Below are positions 40,938 to 50,980 of a stretch of 64,000 nt of DNA, piece by piece. Every line of letters starts with the position of its first letter. The stretch's first letter is position 1. Under the pieces are notes generated by a model. That model was given only the letters and a program-made list of their open reading frames with translations. It ran no database searches and was not told the origin of the DNA. Location of the stretch: positions 17,501 through 81,500 of the forward strand of contig WBZZ01000647.1 in the NCBI GenBank assembly GCA_019918135.1. The letters are read 5' to 3'. A program made the translations under genes and the position numbers. The DNA is from Paulinella micropora (taxonomy: Eukaryota; Cercozoa; Imbricatea; Euglyphida; Paulinellidae).

Positions 40938-43900
40938 TGGTAAATACTTCCGCTCTAATTTCTGCTAATTGGTTTGCTTGGTCTTGTAATATATTCATAA
41001 GATTTTTATTTTCTTTTTCTAAATTAACTACCTTTTCCGCCATACCGTTTACAACGGTATTTGTATGTTGAAAAGCACTAATTAATACTGGTATGAAGTC
41101 TGTATATGTTATGCCTTCAAGGTATCCTTCTCCGTCATCTGCTTTTATTCCGCTTTCAGATACAAATTCTGGAAAAATCTTTTTTACTTCGTCCGCAATA
41201 AATCCGTGGCCTTTTTTTTCTTTCTTTTCGTCTGATTTCCAATAATATGAACAACAATTTATCTTCATTAATTTCTCGCAACAATCTCCACATTCTAATG
41301 TTTTAATATCTGATTTTAGCCTTCTGTCCGATGTATATGTCCAATTACTATTAAGAGGAACATAAACATAATTACCAGAATTCTCACCAGTAGAGTTTGA
41401 AGTAGTCCAAGCGTGAAGCAAACCATTATTAGCGCACACAGAAGCATAATTTGAATATCCCCCTGATTTCATAAATATTTGTGGGTTGTTGGTAGCAACC
41501 TGATATCGTTTTAGTGTTAAAAATCCGCTGGATGCTGTTGTGATGCTTACATCTCCCGACGTATTTATGTTCATCGCCTCAGTGTAAGATATATTGTTTC
41601 CCACCGTTGTTCCTGAATTATAATAAAACGCGAGTTTTCCACTTTTTGAATTAGAAAGTTTGAACCGCTGTGGCTTGATTTCCAGTTCGTGCCGTCAAAA
41701 TAAGCATCAAAACTTAAATTGACATTGTCGTGCGCCCAGTTCAATAATTGAAATGTTGGATAAGCATCCGCCGTTGTTATTGCTTGTAAGTGTGCTCCTG
41801 CGACATTACTCGCCGTTCCGTATATTTCTAAACCACCTGTCGCACCTACTCCCTTTGTTGAGTTTCCTATAATTATCGGCTTACCTGATGCTGTTGTTAT
41901 TTTATCGCTCGCTGTTATCGTTGTCCCTGTTATTGTTGTTCCTGTTATTGTTCCACCACTCGTTATGTTGTTGCTGTTCATATCTAAGGCACCATAAAAC
42001 CGCATACCGCCCGCGTTATTAAAACGGACAATGTCAGACGAAGCACTTTTATTATCCAAAAGTTTTGAAATATAAAGTCCCGCCCCTTTTACATCAAATG
42101 CTACATTCGTGAATAAATATCCTCTTTGGTCGGCGGTTCCACTTGAATCAGTGTTTAAAGTATATAAGAAAGACTGCCAATCGCCCGTTGTCTGAGAAAA
42201 GAATATATCTCCTCCGTTTTGGTTTAATATCCGCGCCCCATTATATGTAATATTTCCGCCATTAGTGATATCCACGTTATTAAAATCCGCCGTGTTTGTT
42301 AGAGTTAGATATTTTATCTCGGTTCTTGTTCCATTGAATGTTTTAATTCCTGTTATTGTTTGGTCTCCTGTTAGTTTTACATTTTGCCCGTCCAATGTGT
42401 CCGCATACCCTTTTGTCGCTCCTTCCGTCGCTAATGTCGGAGTTCCAAGGTTGGCTATTTTGCTACTATTACAATCTAAGCCCGTAGCATTTACCCAACC
42501 GACAATTGCCCCATCAATAATGAAACTTATTTTTTTCGCATTTATTTCAAAGTTATAATTTACGCCCGTGCCCATATCAAGGCATCCGATAGTTCCTATA
42601 TTGGCTGTGGAGTTAAAAACCACGAATGTTCCTTTTGTTGTCGCATTCGTTGAATTTCCAGTTATTTCAAGGGCACTGCTAAATGTCTTAATTCCTGCTA
42701 TGGATTGGTTTCCTGTTGTTTTAACTGCCGAAGTATCAAGGACAGAAACATCCACACCATCAACCAGATTTACATTTGTTATACTCTGACTTCCCATATT
42801 TAGTCCGCCATTCGCTGTTATCGCCCCACTCGCCGTTAATGTGGTTGTTGATATCCCCGCACTTGCTGTTATTACCTTTGAAGCCTTAACCTCTCCATTG
42901 TTAATCCTGAATAATTCGTTTGTCCCGCCATAGTAAAATATATGACTATCTGTTGAAGCATTAACATTATAAACTAAAGTTTGACTAGCAATACCAAATC
43001 CAAAAAACGCAGTTGTTGATAGTGTCCCTCCGTCCCATAAGACTAATTTATTACTGGCAAGTGCTTTTCTATCTATGAAAACACTTTTGCCTGCTCCTAC
43101 TACCACATTGTCGGTTGTTGTTAATGTTGTTGTTGTTATCCCCGCATTTGCTTTAATTTCACTGCTAAATGTTTTGACTCCTGCTATGGTTTGGTCTCCT
43201 GTTAATTTAACCACAGAAGTATCAAGAGCAGAAACATCAATACCATCAACATTACCAACATTTGTAATAGCAAAACCGCCCATATTTAAACTACCCGTCA
43301 TAGCCACTGTGCCGTCCTTTGCTAGTTTCGTATCAGTGTATGCTTTTGTTGAAGCATCGCCGTCATAGAATGGTGCTGGAAGTCCGCTGATTGCTGTTGT
43401 GCCACTAAAATTTAAAACATTGCTAGTTAATGTTATTCCACCCCCCGCGGTAGAAGCAAGAAGTATGGAAGAACCAACAATGCTTAGTGGATAGCCCGTT
43501 GCTCCGCCTACCTCCGAAGAATAAATAGAACCCGCATTATTATTATAGTTGAAGAATAACTTACCTGTATTTAATGGATTTGAATCTTTTATACCCAAAT
43601 AAGTAGTAAATATTTTATTCCCTGTTATAGTCTCCTGTTATTTTAACCACGGCTGTATCAAGGGCAGAAACATCAATACCATCAACATTACCGACATTTG
43701 AAATAGCAAATCCTCCCATATTTAGCGCCCCCGTCATATTCGCGGTGCCATCCAATCTAAGAAAAGGTGAGTTTGTATTTCTCCATTGTCCCGTGCTATA
43801 AATTAGCAACTGATTATCGGCTGGTGTCGTTATTATCACATCGCTGTGTGTATTAATTGAGCCGTCTGCTGACACTTTATCATTATTGTCTTCATGCTCT

Positions 43901-44503
43901 GATATCCAAGTATCAACATCTTTGGTATTTAGTAAATTAACTCCCGTTATATTCAAATTACCGCCCATACTAATATTGCCGAATTCATCAACATTTATCG
44001 GAAATGTTTTATTTACCCAGTTTATTGAATTATACGTGAGATAACTATTAGTGGCTATTGGTGCGGTTATGACGACATCTGTGAGTGTATCAATTGAACC
44101 AATGGGTGTATTTCTCCATTTACCATCTACATCATTATATGTTAAGTATTGCCCGACCGTTGGAGCGGATATGTTTGTATCTATGAGATTGTATAGACTG
44201 GTTTGGTGTGGATTACTTGTATTGCTTCTGTGTTGAGTTGAGGCTTTAACCTCGTCGTTGTCCCTCACTCGTTGCTCTGTGTAGTATAGATTTTTTCCTT
44301 CTTTAATGTCTGTTGTTGATTTGGTAGCCAATCGTGTATCAAATCGTCCGTCAGTGTAATAAAGATTTACGGGGTCAGCATCTTGCTGGTATCCTGTCTG
44401 TATTTAAGCACACTATATTAGTGTTCGTTAAATCAAGGTTGGCTATGTCCAGACTATCAACAGCTAGCTCATTCAATCCTAATAAACTTTTGTATTGGCT
44501 CAT
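40927..44503 (-). pseudogene. receptor-binding fibre with C-terminal S74 chaperone, three breaks
   Basis: Read from ATG 44503 (MSQYKSLLGLNELAVDSL) to TAG 40927, about 1,190 codons. The frame changes near 44395, near 43610 (where about five bases seem lost against the repeated GDQTI.G.KTF motif) and near 41645. The shaft has recurring modules: GALNMGGFAISNVGNVDGI, then DVSALDT.VVK.TGDQTI.G.KTFSS, seen at about 43690, 43240, 42720 and 42360. The end (41604-40927) carries SDRRLKSDIKTLE, HGFIADEVKKIFPEF and a coiled tail: a peptidase S74 intramolecular chaperone, which trimerises and then cleaves itself off fibres in phages and large viruses. It would bind the host cell surface. Confidence 0.7.
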
Positions 44504-44535
44504 TGAACCTTTTGAAAAAGCTTCACCAAAACCCG

Positions 44536-44561
44536 TGGAGGTGCGGAGGCGGAGTCTCTGC
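44536..44561. repeat. 26-bp PLV dispersed repeat, copy 3 (inverted)
   Basis: Inverse of the copies at 37740 and 39072 with one substitution. Lies 33 bp upstream of the fibre ATG. Confidence 0.75.
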
Positions 44562-44630
44562 TATATATTTTGGATAATAATTAAACCGATTAAAAATTAT
44601 TTTTGGTTAGATATACAACCGAAACAAACG

Positions 44631-45143
44631 ATGCCAAGAGGAAATAGAGAGATTGCCATAAAAAATCTTGAAAAAGCTACTGTAATGAAGAAACAGTATG
44701 CGAGGCAGAGAAAGATTGAGAGGGCTAGGGAACTACTTGCTGAGGAAGAGGCTAAGAATGCGAAAGAAATGACTAATGATGAAAAGATGGACCACATTAC
44801 TAAGAAGCAGTTGGCTAAGGATATGATTGATGGGCGGGACGGTGAGATAAGTGAGGAAAGCAGTGAAAGCGATGAGGAAGTAGAACACGACTTTGTAGAT
44901 ATCGTTGCCCAACGGGTTGCGGGTATGAAACTTAAAGCAAAACAGAAGAAGGCGAAGAAAGTGGTAAAAAAGAAAGTGGAAGAGGAGAGCGAGAGTGAGA
45001 GCGAAAGTGAGGAAGAGGAAGAGCCTAAGCCTAAGAAAGGAGGCAAGAAGTCTGGCCGTGTTAATGTCAATGTTTATGCGGGACAACCAGAGAAGTCAAA
45101 AAAAGAAAACAATGATGTTTCAAAGATATTTCTTAAATTCTAA
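44631..45143 (+). CDS. charged Lys/Glu-rich protein, 170 aa
   Basis: ATG 44631 (MPRGNREIAIKNLEKATVMKK) is chosen because upstream codons lie in the fibre leader. The protein is basic at the start, then acidic (DGEISEESSESDEEVEHD), then alternating KKAKKVVKKK and EEESESESESEEEEE, with a conserved-looking hydrophobic patch FVDIVAQRVAGMKLK. It ends just before the integrase ATG (eight-base gap), so co-expression is likely. It could be a DNA-condensing or scaffold-like protein. Low complexity prevents a family call. Confidence 0.5.
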   Translation: MPRGNREIAIKNLEKATVMKKQYARQRKIERARELLAEEEAKNAKEMTNDEKMDHITKKQLAKDMIDGRDGEISEESSESDEEVEHDFVDIVAQRVAGMKLKAKQKKAKKVVKKKVEEESESESESEEEEEPKPKKGGKKSGRVNVNVYAGQPEKSKKENNDVSKIFLKF

Positions 45144-45151
45144 TATATAGT

Positions 45152-46165
45152 ATGGATAATAAACATACAGCTATCGCTGTAGGTGATACACAAAACAATA
45201 CAGAAAATAAAAATGAAGTAGTGGAAGACAAAGAGCAACTTGAAAAACAGAAAATTGAAGAGGCTTCTGAAATACACCACCAATCTAAGACCCCTAAAAA
45301 ATGGAATACTATACTATCCCCTGAGCCAGAACCATTAAGCCAAGTGTTTATTGACTTAATGGATATGTCTAAAATAGCAACTAAGAAAGGAAACAAAAAC
45401 TACAACTTTGGTTTAGTAATAATTGATGTTTATTCCCGTCGTGGTTGGATTGAACCGATCAAAAATAAAACAACTGGTGAAGTATTGGAAGGATTAAAAA
45501 AAATGCCGAAACCTAAAAGAATTACGTCCGACAACGGCAGTGAATATAAAGGGCAAGTCGCTGAATACTTGAAAGATAACGGAATTCAACACACAACTAA
45601 CGAAGTTGGCGACCACCGAACTATGGGTATTGTAGATAGATTTATTAGAACAATAAGGAACGATTTGAATTTTATGTGGGAAGTTAATGATAATTTTATT
45701 TGGGTTCCTTACATTTATGAAATTGTTGATAATTATAATAACACATACCATAATACAATAAAAACAACACCTATGGAAGTCTATGAAGGTAAAAAGAAAA
45801 ACGATCAAGAAGTATACAGGGCTGGTCTTATTAATAAATTTCCTAAGGGCTCAACAGTTAGAAAATAACTAGAAAGAACGGTTTTTTCTAAGGGTGATGT
45901 TCAGTATTCAAAGGCTATATATAAGGTTAAAGGCCGGAAAGGCTTTAAGTTGATTTTAAGTTCTGATGAGATAGTCAGCCCTCAGCAATTATTAAAATCT
46001 AAGTTTGATAAACCAGTTGATGAAGAAGAACAGACTAATTCAAAATTAAAAAAAATAACTAAGGAACGGAACACTCAAAGGTTACTAAATCGCGAAAGCA
46101 TTGATCACAATAATATAAGAACTTCAAGCAGAATGAAAAAGAAAGTTGAAAAGTTAGACCTTTAA
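45152..46165 (+). pseudogene. int: retroviral-type (RVE) integrase, in-frame TAA
   Basis: Inserts the element by strand transfer, giving the 6-bp duplication. The core has FIDLMDMSKIATKKGNKNYNF then LVIIDVYSRRGWIEPIKNKT (first Asp), ITSDNGSEYKG (second Asp), and HRTMGIVDRFIRTIRND, where the third acidic position is Asp, not the Glu usual in retroviral integrases. NTYHNTIKTTPMEVY follows. After GSTVRK a TAA (45866-45868) intervenes, and the same frame continues LERTVFSKGDVQYSKAIYKV, the SH3-like C-terminal part, then a basic tail to TAA 46165. Its stop overlaps the stop of the convergent nuclease gene. Start at ATG 45152. Confidence 0.8.
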
Positions 46166-46820
46166 TAACCAAATACATTTAATCCTACTTTATGCATAAC
46201 TGATTGGTGTTTCTCAGTTAGTGTATGTCTTTTTAAGTGTGCATATGAAATCATAACACCACACTCACACTCAACTAATTTTGATTTTTTTCTTGTATTT
46301 TTAGCTTTTGTAAATTACTGAATAGTTTTGAGTTTTCTTTTCTGTATTGCTTTCTCTTTTCTTTATTTTTTTCTTCCCATTCTTTACATTTTTTTGCTAT
46401 TTTCTCTTTATGTTCTTGCCTATATTTTCTAAATCGTTCTTTGTTTTTTTCACGATATTGTTTAATTTGATCTTTGTTTGCTTCATAATATTGCTCGTGA
46501 TATTTGGTATCTTCCTTCCACTGCTTAACAGTTCTTCCTGTGATACATCTATTAATACAGTTTTCTGTCTGTCTCATTATTTCTCCTTCTCGCTTGCAAA
46601 GTTCTATCTTGTTATTACAAGGAAACATTTCAATAAGTTCAATGTAGTTATCATCATATTTCAATATCTCAAAAGAAGTCATATATCGTTTGTTTTGCTT
46701 ATAATGTGCTCTATGAGCATACAATCTTTTATGTAATGGGTTTGTAGTAGAACCAATATATATTTGGTTTGTCTGGTGTGAACGAATAGCATATATCTTT
46801 CCTTGGTTGTAGTCTGGCAT
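46162..46820 (-). pseudogene. second GIY-YIG endonuclease with zinc-finger tail, one frame change
   Basis: ATG 46820: GKIYAIRSHQTNQIYIGSTTN and PLHKRLYAHRAHY give the GIY-YIG core, and REGEIMRQTENCINR holds the Glu ligand. Lys/Glu repeats follow (YREKNKERFRKYRQEHKEK). In an A run near 46285 the frame changes by one and the end reads LVECECGVMISYAHLKRHTLTEKH, the same C-x-C...H-x5-H finger as at 40490 and 26517, finishing ...FGY with TAA at 46162. Clearly a paralogue of 39874-40598. Likely a homing-type nuclease. Confidence 0.7.
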
Positions 46821-47105
46821 TTGTTTTTTTGTTGTCTCTTTTTGTCTTATTATGTCCTTTTCTATAATATAAAATTATTTTATTACAACTTTGCATTTTG
46901 TTTTTTTTGAGCAAATCCACAACTACCAAAACACAGAAATATTATTTGGAGAAAATTGCCTTCTTTCCTCCTGACCAAAAATCAACTTTTTGGGCAGCGA
47001 GAAAATCTGTAGGTCTATTTTTGCAGTTTTCGTGCAAAAAAATACCAGTCATCAATGTTTCGGTCCCGGGCTCATTTCCTTTTTATTATCAATTTCCTTG
47101 GGGTT

Positions 47106-47123
47106 GTAGGGGCTTGCCCCTAC
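47106..47123. repeat. PLV hairpin, right subterminal
   Basis: GTAGGGGCTTGCCCCTAC directly inside the right TIR, mirror of 26191-26208. Confidence 0.8.
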
Positions 47124-47219
47124 ATTGCCATTTTGTCCCGTGCGGGCCGGCCGGTGTGTGTCTCTGTGTGGCGGGGGCGTGTATTGAAAAAGTGTGCCGA
47201 AGTGGCACTCTATACTACT
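47124..47219 (-). repeat. right terminal inverted repeat, 96 bp
   Basis: Exact inverse of 26036-26131, ending ...CACTCTATACTACT. Confidence 0.92.
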
Positions 47220-47225
47220 GGCCGG
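47220..47225. repeat. right target-site duplication GGCCGG
   Basis: Second copy of the 6-bp target. Beyond it the BspA-like frame resumes. Confidence 0.85.
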
Positions 47226-48989
47226 CGTTGTGCCGATTACGCCGAGGGCGGGGACGTGTGGTGCCGCGCAGCGCAGCCGTCCGCGCCGAGCCTGGGCAAC
47301 GAGGCCGAGGCGTGCTGCCCGTGCGGCGGCGGCGTGAGGCTCGTGCCCGGGCTCGGGGCGACGGTGCGCGTGATCTCAGACTGGGGTGGGATCGAGTGTC
47401 ACCCTTCGGCCTGCTATCATTTGTTCGGCGCCAGGCTCGAGGCCGCGGCGGCGGCAGTAGCTTCGTTGCTGCCGCCGGGCACGACGTCGCTGCGCGCGTC
47501 GTGGTCTGGTCTCTGGCAATGGACAGCTGGTGCGGGGCTGGACGTGGGCCTGCTACGTGTAGAGCAGGTCCGGAACCTGTCGTCCGCGTTCGACGGTTCG
47601 CCGGCGCTTGCGCCGCTGGGGCTCGGCCATTGGAACACGTCGGCCGTCGTCAACGCATCGGCCGCCTTCCGCGGCTCGCCGGGGTCGCTGGCCGGGGTTA
47701 ACAATTGGCGCACCGGGTCGCTGGTTGACGTGTCGGGCATGTTCGAAAACACGCACGACTTCAACCAGGACCTGAGTGCCTGGAACATGAGCCGCGTGGC
47801 GTACGTGCGGGGCTTCCTCGTGAACGCGTCGTCGTTCCGCGCGAGCCTGCGCTCGTGGTCACCCGCCTCGTTGGCGCCCGGGTCCGTGGAGTGCTCCGAG
47901 GTGCTGGCAGGGTCGGCGCTGGCCGAACCCGACCGCCCGCCCTTCTGCCGCCGTGAGTTCCGCGCCGAGTTCTCGGTGTGGCGCGACCCTCCGCCCCTGC
48001 GCCTGCTGATGCTGCGGGAGCCGGCCGTGGCCGCGCACGAGTTCCAGATCGACTTTGGCGACGGGTCCTGCTTCGTAAACTGCTCGCAGGCGGCGGCCGC
48101 CCCGGACTGCGCGCCGCCGCGGGGGTACACGGCACAGACGCCCACGCCGGTTATCGTGACGATCCGTGGGCGCGTGGACGGCCTCTTGTCGTTGGGCGGT
48201 GGCAGTTCGCACCTGGCGCCCCTGCGCGTCCTGTCGTGGGGTAACGTGAGCCTCGTGACCAGCAACTCGATCGCCTGGCTGTCGTTTTCAACCGCCCAGC
48301 CGCCGCCGCGGTCACCGGTGAACAACGCGCTGCTGAGCGCGCCCGGAGGGCACCCGTTCTACCTCTCGCAGCTCTCGTACTTGGCGCTCGTGCGGGGCAC
48401 GCTGGCGCTAGCGCGCGTCGACAGCTGGGCGTACCTGTTGTTCGGCGCGTTCGTGCTGCGCGGCGACCTGCGCGAATGGGGTACTACAGTGTCGGGCAGC
48501 CTCGCGTACTTCTGCAGCGGCTGTACCACGTTCAACCAGCCGCTGGCCGACTGGAACACGAGCCTGGTGACGAATCTTAGCGGGGCCTTCGCGGGCGCTA
48601 GGCTCTTCAACCAGCCGCTGGCGGCCTGGAACACGTCGGCTGTACGAGACCTCACGGCTGCATTCAACCTGGACGAGAGCTTTAACCAGCCCTTGGCGGC
48701 CTGGGACACGTCGCGCGTCACGAGCCTGGACCAAGTGTTTCGGGGCGCACGGCGCTTTAACCAGACGTTGGCCTCCTGGAACACTTCCGCCGTCACCAGC
48801 GCCCGCCTGGCTTTTAGCGGGGCCTGGCTGGCCCCCCGCAATTTGAGCGCGTGGACCGCGGTGCTGCCCGCGTGGCAATGCACCGAGTGGCTCGAATTGT
48901 CGTGCTGGGCGCGGGCCGACTGGCTGCGGCCTCCTGCCGCGGCGCGTAGCCCTTCCCCCCCAACCGGAAGGAAGGAAGGGAAATATTAA
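47220..48989 (+). pseudogene. BspA-like surface protein gene, 3' part cut by the PLV
   Basis: An uninterrupted frame of about 585 codons from the target site to TAA 48989, so this half is not decayed. It has CADYAEGGDVWC and ACCPCGGGVRLVPG, paired with the cysteines of the left half. Then come repeats: LGHWNTSAVVNASAAFRG, FNQDLSAWNMSRVAYV, a second PKD-like region (EFQIDFGDGSCFVNCS, TVIVTIRGRVDGLLS), and a run of FNQPLADWNTSLVTNLSGAF, FNQPLAAWNTSAV, FNQPLAAWDTSRVTSL, FNQTLASWNTSAV. These are DUF285/BspA repeats. The end is Cys/Trp-rich. No membrane anchor is visible. In frame with the left half if the element and one target copy are removed. Confidence 0.75.
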
Positions 48990-49168
48990 TTTGGCATCAA
49001 AAAATCCCCCTCTGCGACGGCGGTGATTTATTATGTTGTACAGTATTTTAAAAAAATTAAAAAAAAAAAGGGGCAAAAAGAAAAAACACCCTCCCCCCTC
49101 CTCCCATCCACTTTTAGTGCCGGATACTAGCTTAAAACTGTTCCTCCCGTCTCCTTTTGTTTTTTTTA

Positions 49169-50236
49169 TTATTGCTCATCTGCCGAATCACACAGGCTTC
49201 CACCAGGCTCTAGCGCTGGACTCAAAGCTTGTCTTTTTTGCACCCCGGGACAGACGGTCTTGGTTTTTTGCAACTTCTTACACACCCTGGTGAACATCCC
49301 GTAGCTGGCATACTCCTCTATACACAGTTTGATCAACTTCTCCAGATTCTCGTCGTCGGTCGAGCCCATGTTGCCGAACTCTGTGTACTCAAATTCTGTT
49401 ATCTTATTCGCTTCATCGTCGTAGAGGTTCCAAGCCACAGCGCACCCATAGTCTGCGCTTGTATATACTTTGATTTATGCACGCAGTCCTGGAGGGGCAG
49501 GGAAAAGACGCTTAAACGCTTCATCGAATTCCTTGACGGGCTTGTCAAAGAAGGATCCATCCTCTAGTTTGTACTCTTGGCTAAGATTTTTTGCCTTGCC
49601 CTCGAATCTCTTCTTCGTACTCATTTCTGGCAGGTCTTTCGACACCGTCGCTGGCCTCGCGTGTTTTTTTCCAGGTTGGAATTGTCGAAGCCTTGCTGCC
49701 TTGGTCTCGGTTTGCTTGTCAGTCTTGATTGTTTTCAACCTCTTACACACCTCTTCGAACTTTTTAAAACTAGCAAACTCCTTGATACAGCTCTTGATCA
49801 CGTTCTCCAGATCCTTGTCGTTGGTCGAAACCATGTTGCCGAAATCTTTTTGCGCAAAGTCTGCTATGCGTTGATAGTTATCGCACTTGAGGTACAAAGA
49901 CACTTTGGACTTCCATTCTGCGTGTGCATATACTTCGATGTACGCATACAGCCCTGAAAGGCGAGGGTAAAGCCGCTTAAACGCATCATTGAATTCCTGA
50001 ACGTGCATTTCAATGATATCATCAACTAGTTCATAGATTTGGCTAAGCCTTTCTGCCCCGGTCTCGAATTTCTTCTGGGCTTCCTTGCTGAACGTTGTCA
50101 GTTCTTTCGACACTCCCACTAGCGTCGCGAGGTCTATGCCAGCTAGGAATTCTTGTATTGTACAAGTTAGTACGTCATTAGGTATTTTGTCAGTAAGAGG
50201 ATTTTTGCATCCCTTACATAGTTTGGAAGCGCTCAT
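49169..50236 (-). CDS. F-box-like protein with two repeats, one frame change
   Basis: ATG 50236: MSASKLCKGCKNPLTDK, then IPNDVLTCTIQEFLAGIDLATLVGVSKEL, an F-box-like helix set. A unit of about 110 residues follows (EFNDAFKRLYPRLSGLYAYIEVY ... FGNMVSTNDKDLENVIKSCIKEFASF ... EVCKRLKTIKT). It is repeated after KPVKEFDEAFKRLFPAPPGLRA as FGNMGSTDDENLEKLIKLCIEEYASY and CKKLQKTKT. The frame changes near 49475, inside the second unit. F-box proteins recruit substrates to ubiquitin ligase. The internal duplication suggests a ligand-binding repeat. No other family recognised. Confidence 0.5.
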
Positions 50237-50698
50237 GGCTAAAAAAGCAGAAAAGAGAGACTTGCCAAGATTTGTTTCTTTATTGCTAGTTATTTGCTTT
50301 TTTTTCTTCTTCGTCTGCTTTTTATTACAAACAAGAACAAAGTCATACAAGACAAAGAGAAAGAAAAACATGTTTGTGCAGCCAACGCGCGGCTTTTCCC
50401 TTCCCTAGGCCGCTTTCCCCACGCCCTCCCGGGGCCTCTTCCCCACACAAAAAAAAAAGAATTGATAAGGTTTCGGCCGGCCCTCTCCCTGCGGCACTTC
50501 TTCGCATCTCGGTTATGTCTTGATTTTTTCTTTTAAAGTCTTGGTTTGCAATTGTTTTATAGCCAGCGTTTTACAAAAAAAAAACAGGAAAATTGGTGCT
50601 AAGTGAAAAAAAAATACATCGGCCTAGATAGTGATGTGGGGGGAAAAGGGAAGGGGGGGGGGGGGGCGCCCCAACCCTCCCGCAAATGATGTTTACAC
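50237..50698. other. intergenic interval
   Basis: T-rich upstream region of the leftward gene, then C-rich and G-rich tracts (50655-50668). No gene seen. Confidence 0.4.
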
Positions 50699-50968
50699 AA
50701 AGTAGGTATCAAAGTTCTTGAACTCGGTCAATTCGCCTTTTTTTTGCAGCGCCACAAGTGCATAGTAAACCGCCCTTCCTCACGCTTGTTCGATACCGCT
50801 GACCTTGGGTTTCCACAGCATGGCTGCCTTGGCGCAGCCTTCCTGTGGCTCTATTCGCGGCTTGGAACCATCGCGAAAAAATTCAACTTCCCATACTTTT
50901 GTTGTGTGTTTACTGCACTTGACTCTTTGTTTTTCTTCATCCCATCTACAGCGGCCGTGTTTCGACAT
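50699..50968 (-). CDS. small unknown protein, one frame change
   Basis: ATG 50968 (MSKHGRCRWDEEKQRVKC, WEVEFFRDGSKPRIEPQEG). Near 50780 the frame changes and reads AVYYALVALQKKGELTEFKNFDTYFV to TAA at 50699. About 88 codons. No family recognised. It ends just outside the left TIR of the transposon at 50981. Confidence 0.35.
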
Positions 50969-50980
50969 TGTAGTAGAGTT

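Larger units (their letters stand above)
26036..47219. mobile_element. integrated Polinton-like virus, complete with both ends
   Basis: A 21,184-bp element bounded by identical 96-bp inverted repeats starting 5'-AG and flanked by a 6-bp target duplication. Its base composition is A/T-rich, in sharp contrast to the GC-rich gene it interrupts. It encodes the full Polinton/virophage set: protein-primed DNA polymerase B, RVE integrase, FtsK/A32-type packaging ATPase, adenovirus-type cysteine protease, major capsid protein and penton. Accessory genes are a lipase, two GIY-YIG nucleases, an S74 fibre and an ExoX-C-like protein. pPolB plus RVE integrase plus lipase recalls mavirus-type virophages, whereas the penton motifs look like PLVs. 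Several genes are interrupted, so it may be defective. Confidence 0.92.

Noticed and set aside
42265..43368. Rightward ORFs opposite the fibre gene
   Set aside because: Shadows of the fibre repeats; no motif of their own.
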